A stretch of 54,212 nucleotides of DNA from the NCBI RefSeq assembly GCF_900544955.1, contig NZ_UQXD01000012.1:1-54212 (forward strand), given 5' to 3'. The translations under genes were made by a program, and so were the position numbers. The notes below the pieces were generated by a model that did no database searches, had not been told where the DNA came from, and saw only the letters and a list, made by a program, of their open reading frames with translations. Origin of the DNA: an uncultured Oscillibacter sp. (GTDB taxonomy: Bacteria > Bacillota > Clostridia > Oscillospirales > Oscillospiraceae). This document shows, piece by piece, positions 14,786-23,523 of the stretch; position 1 is the first letter of the stretch, and the number at the start of each line of letters is the position of its first letter.

Positions 14786-16051
14786 ATGAATCCGATGTTT
14801 CCGGAGCTCTTTTGCGTGGAGCAGGCGTTCTGCCGGGACCATGTGGCGGATGTGCGGACGGAGCTCTGGGAGAGAATGGAGCGGCTGGGAGTGGAAATCC
14901 GGCCCGGGGCGGAGATTGCGGTTGCGGTGGGCAGCCGCGGCATTGCCAATATTCCCCTGGTGGTCAGGACGGTGGTGGAATGGGTCCGGAGCAAAGGCGG
15001 ACAGCCGTTTCTTATTCCAGCTATGGGCAGCCACGGCAATGGGATCGCGGCGGAGCAGCAGAAGATCCTGGAGGGGCTGGGGGTGACGGAGGCCTACACC
15101 GGTGCCCCGATCCGGGCGTCCATGGAGGTGGTGGAGCTGCCGGGCGACGGCCTGCAAAATCGGGTGTACATGGATAAAAACGCCTTTGATGCCGAAGGAA
15201 CCATTGTCATCAACCGCATCAAGAGCCACCCGGATTTTACGGCGGAGACAGAGAGCGGCCTGATGAAAATGTGCACCATCGGTCTGGGAAAGCACAGGCA
15301 GGCGCTGGAAATCCACCGGTGTGAGATTGACGTGCTTCAAAAGACCATTGTGCAGACGGCGCGTCAGGTCATCCGGCACGGCAATCTGCTCATGGGCATC
15401 GGCCTGGTGGAAAATGCATATCACCAGACCATGGAAATCCAGGCGCTGCGCCCGGCGGAATTTGAGGAGGCGGAGATCCAGATGCTGCGGCGCTACAAGG
15501 CCGTCAGCCCCAAGTTTCCGGTGGAGCAGTTCGACATCCTGATGGTGGATGAGGTGGGAAAGGAGATCAGCGGCTCCGGAATGGAGACGAAGATCGTGGG
15601 CCGGCTCCGCAGCGGCGCGGAGGAGCCGAAGACGCCCCGCATCCGCTACATCATTGCGGCGGACCTCACGGAGGCGTCCCACGGCAATGCCTGCGGGCTG
15701 GGGCTGGTGGATTTCACCACCAAAAAGCTCTTTGATAAAATCGATATCGACGCCACCAATGAGAATATTGTCACCTGCCGCTGCATTGAGCAGGGACGGA
15801 TGCCGCTGATTGCGCGGGACGACCGGCAGGCGCTGGAATTTGCGCTGCGGGCGCTGGGGAATCTTCCGCCGGAGGGGCCCCGGATTGTGCGGATCAAAAA
15901 CACGCTGCGGATGGACCGGATTTTTATGACACGCAATCTCTTGGAAGCGGCGGCGAAAAACCCCAATGTGTCCAGAATTGGAACGGACGCAGTCCCGCTC
16001 TTCCGCGGGGAGGACCGGGAGCTGGTTCCCTTTGAGGCGCTGGAGCAATAG
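14786..16051 (+). CDS. LarA-like (lactate racemase domain) nickel-pincer isomerase homologue
   Basis: 421-residue protein of the DUF2088/LarA superfamily. Seen: an N-terminal VAVGSRGIANIPLVVRTVVE segment, an AMGSHGNG motif in the place of the LarA THRP-type loop, NRIKSHPDFTAETESGLMKM, and a following GLGKHRQA; the His and Lys residues are candidates for holding the nickel-pincer cofactor. Known relatives racemise or epimerise 2-hydroxy acids. No larB, larC or larE cofactor genes are in this window, so they must lie elsewhere if the enzyme is active. Start ATG 14786 has GGAGGGAAG upstream. It stands directly before the TRAP genes, suggesting action on the imported acid. Confidence 0.82.
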   Translation: MNPMFPELFCVEQAFCRDHVADVRTELWERMERLGVEIRPGAEIAVAVGSRGIANIPLVVRTVVEWVRSKGGQPFLIPAMGSHGNGIAAEQQKILEGLGVTEAYTGAPIRASMEVVELPGDGLQNRVYMDKNAFDAEGTIVINRIKSHPDFTAETESGLMKMCTIGLGKHRQALEIHRCEIDVLQKTIVQTARQVIRHGNLLMGIGLVENAYHQTMEIQALRPAEFEEAEIQMLRRYKAVSPKFPVEQFDILMVDEVGKEISGSGMETKIVGRLRSGAEEPKTPRIRYIIAADLTEASHGNACGLGLVDFTTKKLFDKIDIDATNENIVTCRCIEQGRMPLIARDDRQALEFALRALGNLPPEGPRIVRIKNTLRMDRIFMTRNLLEAAAKNPNVSRIGTDAVPLFRGEDRELVPFEALEQ

Positions 16052-16106
16052 AGGAGAGAACCTTGCAATACCAGGACGTGCAATCAAACATATGGAGGAG
16101 AAGAAT

Positions 16107-17159
16107 ATGAAGGCTTACAGAAAAGTGCTGTCTCTTGCGATCGTGTTTGCACTGGTGCTTGGACTTGCCGCCTGTGGCGGTTCGCCGGGCGGAGAGGCCG
16201 GCCCCGCCGGCGACGGCGGTTCCGGCGGCGCGGGGGAGAGCATTACGCTGCTCTGTGCCAATGCCGCGGCGCCCGACCAGGCGGTGACCGTGGCGCTGGA
16301 GCATTTTGTGGAAGTGGTCAAGGAGCGGACCGGCGGCGCGGTGGTCATTGACTTGCAGAGCAACGGTGCGCTGGGCTCGGAGGAGGAGACCATCGAGTCC
16401 GGCATGATGGGGACCATCGACCTCGTTGTGGTGGGCAGCGCCGCCGCCGGCGGCACGATTCCCGAGTATTGCGTCTGTGACTTCCCCTTTGCATTTGAGA
16501 CGCCGGAGGACGCCTATGCGTTTTACGACGGGGAGATCGGCCGGATGCTGTTTGAAAAAGCGGCGGAGGTCGGGCTGATCGGTCTGGCTTATGCGGAAAA
16601 CGGCTTCCGCAACATGACCAATAACGTCCGCGAAATCCATACGCCCGAGGACATGAAGGGCCTGAAGATGCGCACGCAGAGCGCCCAGATTTACATGGAT
16701 ATGATGAACGCCCTGGGGGCGTCCGCAACGCCGATTCCATACGGCGAGCTGTATACGGCTTTGCAGCAAAAGACGGTTGACGGACAGGAAAACCCCATCG
16801 GAAACATCTATTCCGCCAGATTGTACGAGGTGCAGAAGTATATCACCCTGGACCGCCACACCTATGACTCGAACATCATCTTCCTGAGCGAAGCGAGCCT
16901 GGACAAGCTGAGCGACGAGCAGGTGGAGATCATCAAAACGGCGGCATACGAGTGCGCCGTGGAGAGCCGCGAGATCAACAACGCCAACGAGGCGATGTGG
17001 ATGGAGGAGATGGAGAAAGCGGGCGTGGTGATCACCTCCCTCACCTCGGAGGAGCACGCGCTCTTTGTTGAGGCGACCAAGGACGTCTACAAGGACTTCA
17101 TTGACGTCGCGGGAGAGGACTTTGTAAATGCCTATCTGGAGGCCATCGGCAGAAAGTGA
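16107..17159 (+). CDS. dctP: TRAP transporter substrate-binding protein (DctP family)
   Basis: 350-residue exported receptor. The signal peptide has a lipobox-like ending (LGLAACGG), so it is a lipoprotein, followed by a Gly-rich linker and a DctP domain. The family pattern is present: NGALGSEEETIESGMMGTIDL, AENGFRNMTNNVREIHTPED, LKMRTQSAQIYMDMMNALGA and the PYGELYTALQQKTVDGQENP loop. TRAP receptors usually bind carboxylates through a conserved Arg, here in the GLKMRTQ stretch. GGAGG lies 8 bases before the ATG. A strong hairpin follows the gene, probably raising receptor yield relative to the permeases. Confidence 0.93.
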   Translation: MKAYRKVLSLAIVFALVLGLAACGGSPGGEAGPAGDGGSGGAGESITLLCANAAAPDQAVTVALEHFVEVVKERTGGAVVIDLQSNGALGSEEETIESGMMGTIDLVVVGSAAAGGTIPEYCVCDFPFAFETPEDAYAFYDGEIGRMLFEKAAEVGLIGLAYAENGFRNMTNNVREIHTPEDMKGLKMRTQSAQIYMDMMNALGASATPIPYGELYTALQQKTVDGQENPIGNIYSARLYEVQKYITLDRHTYDSNIIFLSEASLDKLSDEQVEIIKTAAYECAVESREINNANEAMWMEEMEKAGVVITSLTSEEHALFVEATKDVYKDFIDVAGEDFVNAYLEAIGRK

Positions 17160-17169
17160 CGGTTGAACG

Positions 17170-17207
17170 CCGGGAACGTCTCCCGAAATACAGGGAGACG
17201 TTCCCGG
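17170..17207 (+). repeat. Intercistronic hairpin after dctP
   Basis: 15-bp perfect inverted repeat (17170-17184 with 17193-17207), 8-base loop, no U-run after it. It lies in the 91-base gap between receptor and small permease. The missing U-run suggests mRNA 3'-end protection rather than full termination. Confidence 0.7.
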
Positions 17208-17250
17208 GAAACCGGCCTTTCATCTCATCAAAGAAGAACAGGGGGCGGCT

Positions 17251-17811
17251 ATGTCAAAGGAAGAACATAAAAAACAGGGCGGGAACGCCATGCTCCGGCT
17301 CCGCGGCATGTGGGAGAATCTGGAGATGAACATCGGCGTGGCGGCTGTGAGCGTGGTCGTTGTCATCGCCTTTATACAGGTGGTTGCCCGCTATGTGGTG
17401 GGCCAGTCTTTACAGTGGGCGGAGGAAATCTGCAAGTTCGGTATCATCTGGATGACCTTCGGCGGCGCGGCGTATGCGTTTCGGATGGGGGCCAACATCG
17501 GCGTCTCCTTCCTGGTGGACCGTCTGCCCAGGAAGGCGGCCAGGGTTTTGGCCGTGGTGGTTCAAATCGTGCTGATCGCCTGCTTTGTCCTTTTGTTTGT
17601 GGTGGGCGCGGAGCGCATGGCGGATCAAATTGTGAAGCACCAGGTATCCACAGCGGCCCGGCTTCCCATGTGGATTCCCTGGCTCTCGGTTCCGTTCGGT
17701 TCCGCGTTGACCGTCGCCCGGCTGGTGGAACAGCTGCCGGCGCTGCTCAGGGGGCCGAAGGCAAAGACGGCGGAGTGCATCGCAGAGGAGAGAGGGGAGG
17801 AATCGGAGTGA
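17251..17811 (+). CDS. dctQ: TRAP transporter small permease (DctQ family)
   Basis: 186-residue membrane protein with four hydrophobic helices (e.g. IGVAAVSVVVVIAFIQVVARYV). The family segment QWAEEICKFGIIWMTFGGAAYAFR is present. DctQ forms the scaffold part of the Na+-driven TRAP membrane complex with DctM. Its stop overlaps the DctM start (GTGA), so the two are translationally coupled. Confidence 0.93.
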   Translation: MSKEEHKKQGGNAMLRLRGMWENLEMNIGVAAVSVVVVIAFIQVVARYVVGQSLQWAEEICKFGIIWMTFGGAAYAFRMGANIGVSFLVDRLPRKAARVLAVVVQIVLIACFVLLFVVGAERMADQIVKHQVSTAARLPMWIPWLSVPFGSALTVARLVEQLPALLRGPKAKTAECIAEERGEESE

Positions 17812-19088
17812 CCGTTACATACCTGTTGTTCGGCGGGCTGGTGTTGTTTTTGCTGGTGGGCTTTCCCATTGCAATTGCCATTTTCCTGTCCACGCTGGCC
17901 GCGTTTGTCTACTGCGGCGTCCCTCTGGCACAGATGGTGCAGCGGATGTTTGCGTCGGTGAATTCCTTCACCATTCTGGCGATCCCCTTCTTTATGCTGG
18001 CGGGGTCGCTGATGGAGACCGGGGGAATGTCCAAACGGCTGGTCCGGTTTGCCCATTCCCTGGTCTGCTGGCTCTCCGGCGGCCTGGCTCATGTGCAGGT
18101 GCTGGCGTCGGCGTTCTTTGCGGCCCTGTCCGGGTCCGCGCCGGCGACGACGGCGGCCATGGGCGGCATCCTGATCCCGGAGATGAAGAAGAAGGGGTAT
18201 CCGCCGGAGTTTGCGGCGGCGGTGCAGTCTGTGGCCGGCACGGTGGGCCCCATCATTCCGCCCTCCATCCCCATGGTGATCTACGGCGTCTTTGCCGGTG
18301 AGTCCATCGGCGCCCTGTTTGCGGCGGGAATTCTCCCCGGAATCATTTACTGCATCGGCTTTTCCATCCTGATCTACTTTATGGCGAAGAAAAACCACTA
18401 CGGTACAACGGAAACGTTTTGCCCGGGGAATGTCTGGGTCACTTTTAAGGACGCGATTTGGGCGCTGCTGGTGCCGATCATCATTTTGGGAGGCATTTAC
18501 TCCGGCATCTTTACGCCTACAGAGGCCGGAGCCGTGGCGGCGGTCTACGGACTGGCGGCGGGAATCTTCATCTATCATGAGCTGGATTTCAAAAATCTGA
18601 AGAAGTGCCTGGCCAGCGCGGCGATGAACACGGCGATGGTTATGCTGATCTTTGCCTCCTCCTCCGCGTTTTCCTGGCTGATGACCAGCCAGGGGGTTGC
18701 CAAGCTGGTGGGGAACTGGTTTGCCTCCGTCTCCTCGTCGCCCACGGTGTTTTTGCTGCTGGTGATTGTGCTGCTGATGTTTATGGGCTGCTTTATGGAG
18801 ACGATTGCCTGCATTCTGCTGGTGTGCCCGGTGCTGCTTCCGGTGGCTACCGCCCTGGGAATTGACCTGGTGCATTTCGGAATCATTGTGACCATGACGC
18901 TGTGCATCGGCATGGCGACGCCGCCTGTGGGCGAGTGCCTGTACATTGCGGCGGGGATTGCCGGCGTGAAGTTTGAGTCGCTGCTGAAGCATGTATGGCC
19001 GTTCATCGTCTCAGCGGTGGCGGTGATTCTGCTGGTGACGCTGGTTCCCGAGATCGCGCTGCTGATTCCCGGGCTTCTGTATGGCTGA
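17808..19088 (+). CDS. dctM: TRAP transporter large permease (DctM family)
   Basis: 426-residue polytopic transporter. It starts with GTG at 17808, which overlaps the dctQ stop. Family motifs include NSFTILAIPFFMLAGSLMETGG, the GSAPATTAAMGGILIPEMKKKGY segment and PPSIPMVIYGVFAGESIGALF. It is the Na+-coupled transport subunit. With DctP and DctQ it makes a complete TRAP system; the substrate is presumably a carboxylate handled by the neighbouring enzymes. Confidence 0.94.
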   Translation: MTVTYLLFGGLVLFLLVGFPIAIAIFLSTLAAFVYCGVPLAQMVQRMFASVNSFTILAIPFFMLAGSLMETGGMSKRLVRFAHSLVCWLSGGLAHVQVLASAFFAALSGSAPATTAAMGGILIPEMKKKGYPPEFAAAVQSVAGTVGPIIPPSIPMVIYGVFAGESIGALFAAGILPGIIYCIGFSILIYFMAKKNHYGTTETFCPGNVWVTFKDAIWALLVPIIILGGIYSGIFTPTEAGAVAAVYGLAAGIFIYHELDFKNLKKCLASAAMNTAMVMLIFASSSAFSWLMTSQGVAKLVGNWFASVSSSPTVFLLLVIVLLMFMGCFMETIACILLVCPVLLPVATALGIDLVHFGIIVTMTLCIGMATPPVGECLYIAAGIAGVKFESLLKHVWPFIVSAVAVILLVTLVPEIALLIPGLLYG

Positions 19089-19213
19089 CCGGCACTGGCT
19101 GCCGCATTGGAGAAGTGGAGCAGATGTAGATGCCGACAAAGCCGCAGCCCGGTGCAGGAAACGGCGGACAAAGGCGGAGGAGAACACTTTCAGGAAGTTG
19201 TGATTTGGAAAAA

Positions 19214-19253
19214 CGGAATTTCCGAGTAGCCGGATGGGACGGGACGTCCCGTC
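19214..19253. promoter_or_regulatory. Two palindromes before the dehydrogenase gene
   Basis: In the 227-base gap between dctM and the dehydrogenase gene: CGGAATTTCCG (19214-19224) and a perfect 16-bp palindrome GACGGGACGTCCCGTC (19238-19253). They may be operators for an internal promoter; no convincing -35/-10 pair was found. Confidence 0.4.
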
Positions 19254-19315
19254 AGGAAGATGCGAGAGAGGAACATTGCGGCCCAATGGGGGTATTTTGA
19301 AAGGAGCGTCGATCC

Positions 19316-20398
19316 ATGTCTGATTACATGTTCCAGTATCTGCCCTGCTATACGGTGGGGGCCGATGCATATGAGAGAGTTCCGGAGGTCTGCGGCAGAT
19401 TTGGGAGAAAAGCAGTTGCCGTGGGCGGCCACAGGGCGCTGGTGGCTGCCCGGCCCTACCTGGAGAAGGTGCTGAAGGGCACGGAGATAGAGATCATCGA
19501 ATACCTGTGGTACGGCGGGGAGGCCTCCCTGGAAAATGCGCAGATGGTGGCGCAGTCCGAGAGCTATCGGAACGCGGACATGCTGTTTGCCGTCGGCGGC
19601 GGAAAGGCGCTGGATACCTGTAAGTACGCGGCCAGGTTCCTCGGCCCCAAGCCGGTTTTCGCCTTCCCCACCATTGCGGCAACCTGCGCGGCCTCCTCGG
19701 CCGAGGCGATTATGTACTATCCCACCGGCGAGATCCGGGACACGCTGCAGCTGGGCAGGCCGGTGGAGCATATTTTCATCAACACGGAGATCATCGCAAA
19801 GGCGCCGGACCTGTATCTCTGGGCGGGGATCGGCGATACCATGGCGAAGCATTTCGAGACGGAGCTGGCGTCCAGGGGAAAGCCCCTCTCCTACAAGCAG
19901 GCGCTGGGGGTGGAGGCGGGCACCATGTGCTATAAGCCCCTGGTCCAGTACGGGGCGCAGGCCATCGAGGACTGCAAAAACAACGTGACGTCCGAGGCCT
20001 TTGAGAAAATTGTGCTGACCAATGTCATTACCACGGGGATGGTCTCCGGTCTGGTGGGAGTTACGCTGAATACGGGGATTGCGCACTGCGTGTGCTATGG
20101 GCTGACCTTCATCCCCCGCATCGAGAAAAACCACCTCCACGGCGAGCTGGTCTCCTACGGCGTGCTGGTGCAGCTGTTCGCGGATGGAAAGGACGAGATG
20201 GTGGAGGAGCTCTATCCCCTCTATCAGGCAATTCATCTGCCGACGAAAATGGCGGATATTGAAGTCCGCCAGGAGGATTTGGAGACGATCATCCAGCAGA
20301 CGCTGCAGGTGGGGGATATCTCCTGCGTCCCGTACGAGGTGACGGGAGAGATGATTTTGAACGCCATGCAGAAGCTGGAGGCCTACCGGCCATGCTGA
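19316..20398 (+). CDS. Iron-containing alcohol dehydrogenase (glycerol dehydrogenase type)
   Basis: 360-residue group III (iron/zinc) dehydrogenase. The nucleotide-binding motif is LFAVGGGKALDTCKYAA (about residues 90-105). Metal ligands are visible as Asp in AGIGDTMAKHFE and His residues in NTGIAHCVCYGL and ENHLHGELVSYG equivalents. The closest type is glycerol dehydrogenase/GldA-like, which oxidises polyols or hydroxy compounds with NAD+. In this context it more likely acts on a hydroxy acid or semialdehyde of the imported substrate (inference). GGAG lies 10 bases before the ATG. It is followed after 36 bases by the RraA-like gene. Confidence 0.88.
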   Translation: MSDYMFQYLPCYTVGADAYERVPEVCGRFGRKAVAVGGHRALVAARPYLEKVLKGTEIEIIEYLWYGGEASLENAQMVAQSESYRNADMLFAVGGGKALDTCKYAARFLGPKPVFAFPTIAATCAASSAEAIMYYPTGEIRDTLQLGRPVEHIFINTEIIAKAPDLYLWAGIGDTMAKHFETELASRGKPLSYKQALGVEAGTMCYKPLVQYGAQAIEDCKNNVTSEAFEKIVLTNVITTGMVSGLVGVTLNTGIAHCVCYGLTFIPRIEKNHLHGELVSYGVLVQLFADGKDEMVEELYPLYQAIHLPTKMADIEVRQEDLETIIQQTLQVGDISCVPYEVTGEMILNAMQKLEAYRPC

Positions 20399-20434
20399 GA
20401 GGCGCGGGCAGCCTGCGGAAAGGAAGGACATGCC

Positions 20435-21094
20435 ATGACGGAAGCGGAGCTCTTTGAGAAAATGAAGCGGGAACTGTATACCGGGCTGATTTGCGATGTG
20501 ATGGATACGCTGGGATACCGGAATCAGGCGCTGAGCTGTACCATCCGGCCGCTGGAGGCGGATAACTGTAAACTTGCCGGGCGGGCCAAGACGATTCTTG
20601 CGGTGGACGTCTATGCGGTTGAGGAAAACCCCTATGAGATGGAGATTCGATCCATTGATTCCATTCGGCCGGGGGAGGTTCCCGTCGTATGCACCAACAG
20701 CAGCCCGAACAACGGCGTGTGGGGCGGGCTGCTGTCCACCGCCACGAAAATGCGCGGCGGAACGGGGGCGGTTGTGGACGGCCTGATGCGGGACACGGAG
20801 GAGATCCGAGCGCTGGGCTTTCCTGTGTTCTGCTCCGGCTACAAGCCCCTGGACTCAAACGGCCGGGGCAAGGTGATCGCCATGGACTGCCCCGTGGTGG
20901 TGGGCGGCGTCCGGGTGGAGCCGGGAGACGTCGTGTTTGCGGATTTTGACGGGGTGGTGATCATTCCCGCCGCCATTTTCGACCAGGTAGTGGAGCGCTC
21001 GTTTGAAAAGCGGGAGCGGGAGAGCCATACGAAGCGGGAGCTTCTGGAGGGGAAACTGCTGGCGGAGGTATACGCGAAGTACGGCGTCCTGTGA
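20435..21094 (+). CDS. RraA-like aldolase/decarboxylase family protein
   Basis: 219-residue RraA-family protein. The core GGLLSTATKMRGGTGAVVDGLMRDTEEI includes the Gly-x-x-x-Arg-Asp (DGLMRD) active-site pattern of 4-hydroxy-4-methyl-2-oxoglutarate/4-carboxy-4-hydroxy-2-oxoadipate aldolases. It is followed by GDVVFADFDGVVIIP. Such enzymes cleave 4-hydroxy-2-oxoacids to pyruvate, or decarboxylate oxaloacetate, using a divalent metal. Because the operon also has a 2-oxoacid oxidoreductase, a catabolic aldolase is more likely than the RNase E inhibitor role of E. coli RraA. Last gene of the cluster. Confidence 0.85.
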   Translation: MTEAELFEKMKRELYTGLICDVMDTLGYRNQALSCTIRPLEADNCKLAGRAKTILAVDVYAVEENPYEMEIRSIDSIRPGEVPVVCTNSSPNNGVWGGLLSTATKMRGGTGAVVDGLMRDTEEIRALGFPVFCSGYKPLDSNGRGKVIAMDCPVVVGGVRVEPGDVVFADFDGVVIIPAAIFDQVVERSFEKRERESHTKRELLEGKLLAEVYAKYGVL

Positions 21095-21134
21095 GTGGAC
21101 GGCTTGGCCGCCGGGAGAATGCCGGATCGAAATC

Positions 21135-21178
21135 GGGAGGGAGCTCCCCGCCGTTTTTGCGGCGGGGAGCTCCCTCCC
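21135..21178 (+). terminator. Large hairpin at the end of the organic-acid cluster
   Basis: 19-bp perfect stem (21135-21153 with 21160-21178) around a TTTTTG loop. It has no clear U-run after the stem, so termination may be partial. Confidence 0.55.
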
Positions 21179-21305
21179 TGCCAAAAGGGGCGCAGAGAGG
21201 AAATTTTTAGGCGCGGCGGCAAAAAACAGGGAACCTTCCGGAAACCGTTTCGTCTCAATCAATAAGGAGAATGCCCCAAAATTTCTTAGGGATGGAGGAG
21301 ATTGG

Positions 21306-23447
21306 ATGAAAAAGGTTCTCAGCCTGTTTTTGGCGGCGGTGCTGGCGGGCAGTCTGGCGCTGCCCATGGCCGCGGCGGCGGAAAACGCCGACAGCCGCCT
21401 GAGCCAGGTCACGCGGAGGGTGAAGGAGACCCTGGACATCGGAGAGGAGTACGAGAGCTTTTACGGGGAGCTGCAGGAGGCGGGGGCGGCACCCCGCTGG
21501 CTGCTGCAATGGAGCGGGGAGGACGCCGGTGTGAGCGTTACCGCCGGAGAGGACGGGAAGGTTTACAGCTACTCCCGCAGCGTGAACCAGACGGCGGGCC
21601 GCGACGGCGAGGGTTTGCCCACCTTCCCGGCGGTCAGCCGGCAGCAGGCCCAGGCCGCCGCCCAGGCCTTTTTGGACCGGGTGCTGACTGCGGGGGAGAC
21701 GGCGGCGTTCCGGGAGGACCAGGTTTTGCGGGCCGGCACCCAGTCCTACCGGCTGCGGGGCACGGTCCGGCTCAACGGGCTGGACTCCCCCATCGGCTTT
21801 TCCGTCACGGTGTGGGCGGAGGACGGCACGGTGACCCGCTTTTCCCGGGATGATCTCTATGAGACGTACCTGGGCGGCATCCCCTCCGCCGCGCCCTTCG
21901 CCGGGGCCCAGACCGCCGGGGGGCTGCTCAAGGGCGTGCTGTCCCTGCGGCTGGAGTATGTGCTGGAGGGGGAGCGGGCCGTGCTGCGCTATCTGCCCGA
22001 CGACATCGACGCGTACTACGTGGACGCGGCCACCGGAAAGCTGGTGAATCTGAGCGAACGGTACCGGGAGATCGGCGGCAGGGCTGCCGTAAACGGCGCC
22101 AATACGGCCGCGGCGGAGGCGGAGGCGGCTATGGACAAGGGGGAGTCCGGCCTCAGCGCCGCGGAGCAGGCGGGCATTGCCAAGCTGGAGGGCGTCCGGA
22201 GCAGGGAGGACCTGGACGGGGCCGTGCAGGCCGTCCGGGAGCTGGGACTTGACCGCTACACCCTCTCCGGCTGCACCTACAGCGTGGACCGGGAGAGCGG
22301 GGACGTGACCGCCCGGCTCCAGTACGCCCGGCAGGCGGAGGACGGCGTCTGGCGCCGCACGGTCCTGGTGGACGCCAAGACCGGGGCGCTTCAGGCGGTA
22401 TCCAGCACGGCGCCCTATGAGAAGACCCGCCGGGCCGCCGTCACCGCCGCCGCGGCCCAGGAGACGGCGGAGGCGTTCCTCCGCTCCCTGTGGGGCGGGG
22501 ACTACGCCGACTGCGCCCTCTACCGCGCCACGCCCTGGAGCGGGGAGAGCTACGGGGCGTCCCACAGCTTCCTCTATGCGCAGCGGGAAAACGGCTACTT
22601 CTTCTGCGAGAACCGGCTGTCCGTCTCCGTGGACGTGAACGACGGCTCCATCAGCGGGCTGAGCCGGGACTTTGACACCGACGCGGTTTTCGACGGCCCG
22701 GACGGCATCCTCTCCGCCCAGGCGGCGCTGGACGCCTGGTTTGCCACCTACACGGTGAAGCTGGCCTATCTGGCGGTGCCCCAGGCCCTGGACGAGTCCA
22801 TGCCGGAGGCCAAGCCCCTCTTAGAGCAGGGGGCGTCCTATCAAAACGCCCTGAAACTGAGTTACACCCTGGAGCGGGAGACGGACCTGGCGGGCATTGA
22901 CGCCAAGACGGGCAAGCCCGTGGCCGCCGGGGAGGACGCCGGAACCGCTACCATTGCCTACGACGATTTGGAGGGCTGCTGGGCCGGGCCGCAGGCGGAG
23001 GAACTGGCGGCGTACGGCGTGGGCTGGCTGGGCGGCAGCCTGGCGCCCGCCCGGCCCCTGACCCAGTTGGATATGGTGGCGCTGCTGGCCAGCACCGAGG
23101 GCTATTGGTATAACCCGGACCAGGACCCGGAGGGGCTGTACGCCTATGCCTACGCCATGGGCCTCATCACCCCTGCGGAGCGGGACGACGGCCATCTCCT
23201 GACCCGGGCGGAGACGGTGAAGCTGCTGCTGGACGCCGCGGGCTACGGCCGGGCGGCCCGGCTGACGGGCATCTTCCGGTGCAGCTACACCGACGCGGCC
23301 CGGATTCCAGCCGCGTATTACGGCTACGCGGCCATCGCCCAGGGGCTGGGCATCGTCAGCGGAGACGCGGCGGGCGGCTTCGCCCCCAACCGCACCGCCA
23401 CCCGGCTGGAGGCTCTGGTGATGCTCTACCGCTATATGAATCGCTGA
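21306..23447 (+). CDS. YcdB/YcdC-like surface protein with C-terminal SLH domains
   Basis: 713-residue secreted protein. Signal peptide MKKVLSLFLAAVLAGSLALPMAAAA. The body holds repeated YcdB/YcdC (DUF4901)-type PepSY-like units: SQVTRRVKETLDIGEEYESF, then DVTARLQYARQAEDGVWRRTVLVDAKTGAL, and EKTRRAAVTAAAAQETAEAFL. The C-terminal ~150 residues (from ELAAYGVGWLGGS) form S-layer homology repeats ending in GGFAPNRTATRLEALVMLYRYM. SLH modules bind pyruvylated wall polymers, so the protein is wall-attached. Function of YcdB domains is unknown. ATG 21306 is preceded by GGAGGAG. Confidence 0.85.
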   Translation: MKKVLSLFLAAVLAGSLALPMAAAAENADSRLSQVTRRVKETLDIGEEYESFYGELQEAGAAPRWLLQWSGEDAGVSVTAGEDGKVYSYSRSVNQTAGRDGEGLPTFPAVSRQQAQAAAQAFLDRVLTAGETAAFREDQVLRAGTQSYRLRGTVRLNGLDSPIGFSVTVWAEDGTVTRFSRDDLYETYLGGIPSAAPFAGAQTAGGLLKGVLSLRLEYVLEGERAVLRYLPDDIDAYYVDAATGKLVNLSERYREIGGRAAVNGANTAAAEAEAAMDKGESGLSAAEQAGIAKLEGVRSREDLDGAVQAVRELGLDRYTLSGCTYSVDRESGDVTARLQYARQAEDGVWRRTVLVDAKTGALQAVSSTAPYEKTRRAAVTAAAAQETAEAFLRSLWGGDYADCALYRATPWSGESYGASHSFLYAQRENGYFFCENRLSVSVDVNDGSISGLSRDFDTDAVFDGPDGILSAQAALDAWFATYTVKLAYLAVPQALDESMPEAKPLLEQGASYQNALKLSYTLERETDLAGIDAKTGKPVAAGEDAGTATIAYDDLEGCWAGPQAEELAAYGVGWLGGSLAPARPLTQLDMVALLASTEGYWYNPDQDPEGLYAYAYAMGLITPAERDDGHLLTRAETVKLLLDAAGYGRAARLTGIFRCSYTDAARIPAAYYGYAAIAQGLGIVSGDAAGGFAPNRTATRLEALVMLYRYMNR

Positions 23448-23471
23448 CCCGGCGTTTTTCGGGCGCGGGGG

Positions 23472-23505
23472 AGAGGCCTGCGGCAGTTTGCCGCAGGCCT
23501 CTTTG
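23472..23505 (+). terminator. Terminator after the SLH/YcdB gene
   Basis: 14-bp stem AGAGGCCTGCGGCA / TGCCGCAGGCCTCT with a GTT loop, followed by TTTGC. Confidence 0.75.
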
Positions 23506-23523
23506 CGCGGATTCAGAATGGCA

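Noticed and set aside
12938..16087. 1049-residue minus-strand frame over the oxidoreductase and LarA-like genes
   Set aside because: Antisense shadow of korA-korB-korC-kal-larA-like genes, which carry clear family motifs on the plus strand.
21271..21309. 12-codon frame directly before, and overlapping, the SLH/YcdB start
   Set aside because: The ribosome binding site is only one base from its ATG, too close to work. The overlap with the downstream ATG appears accidental.
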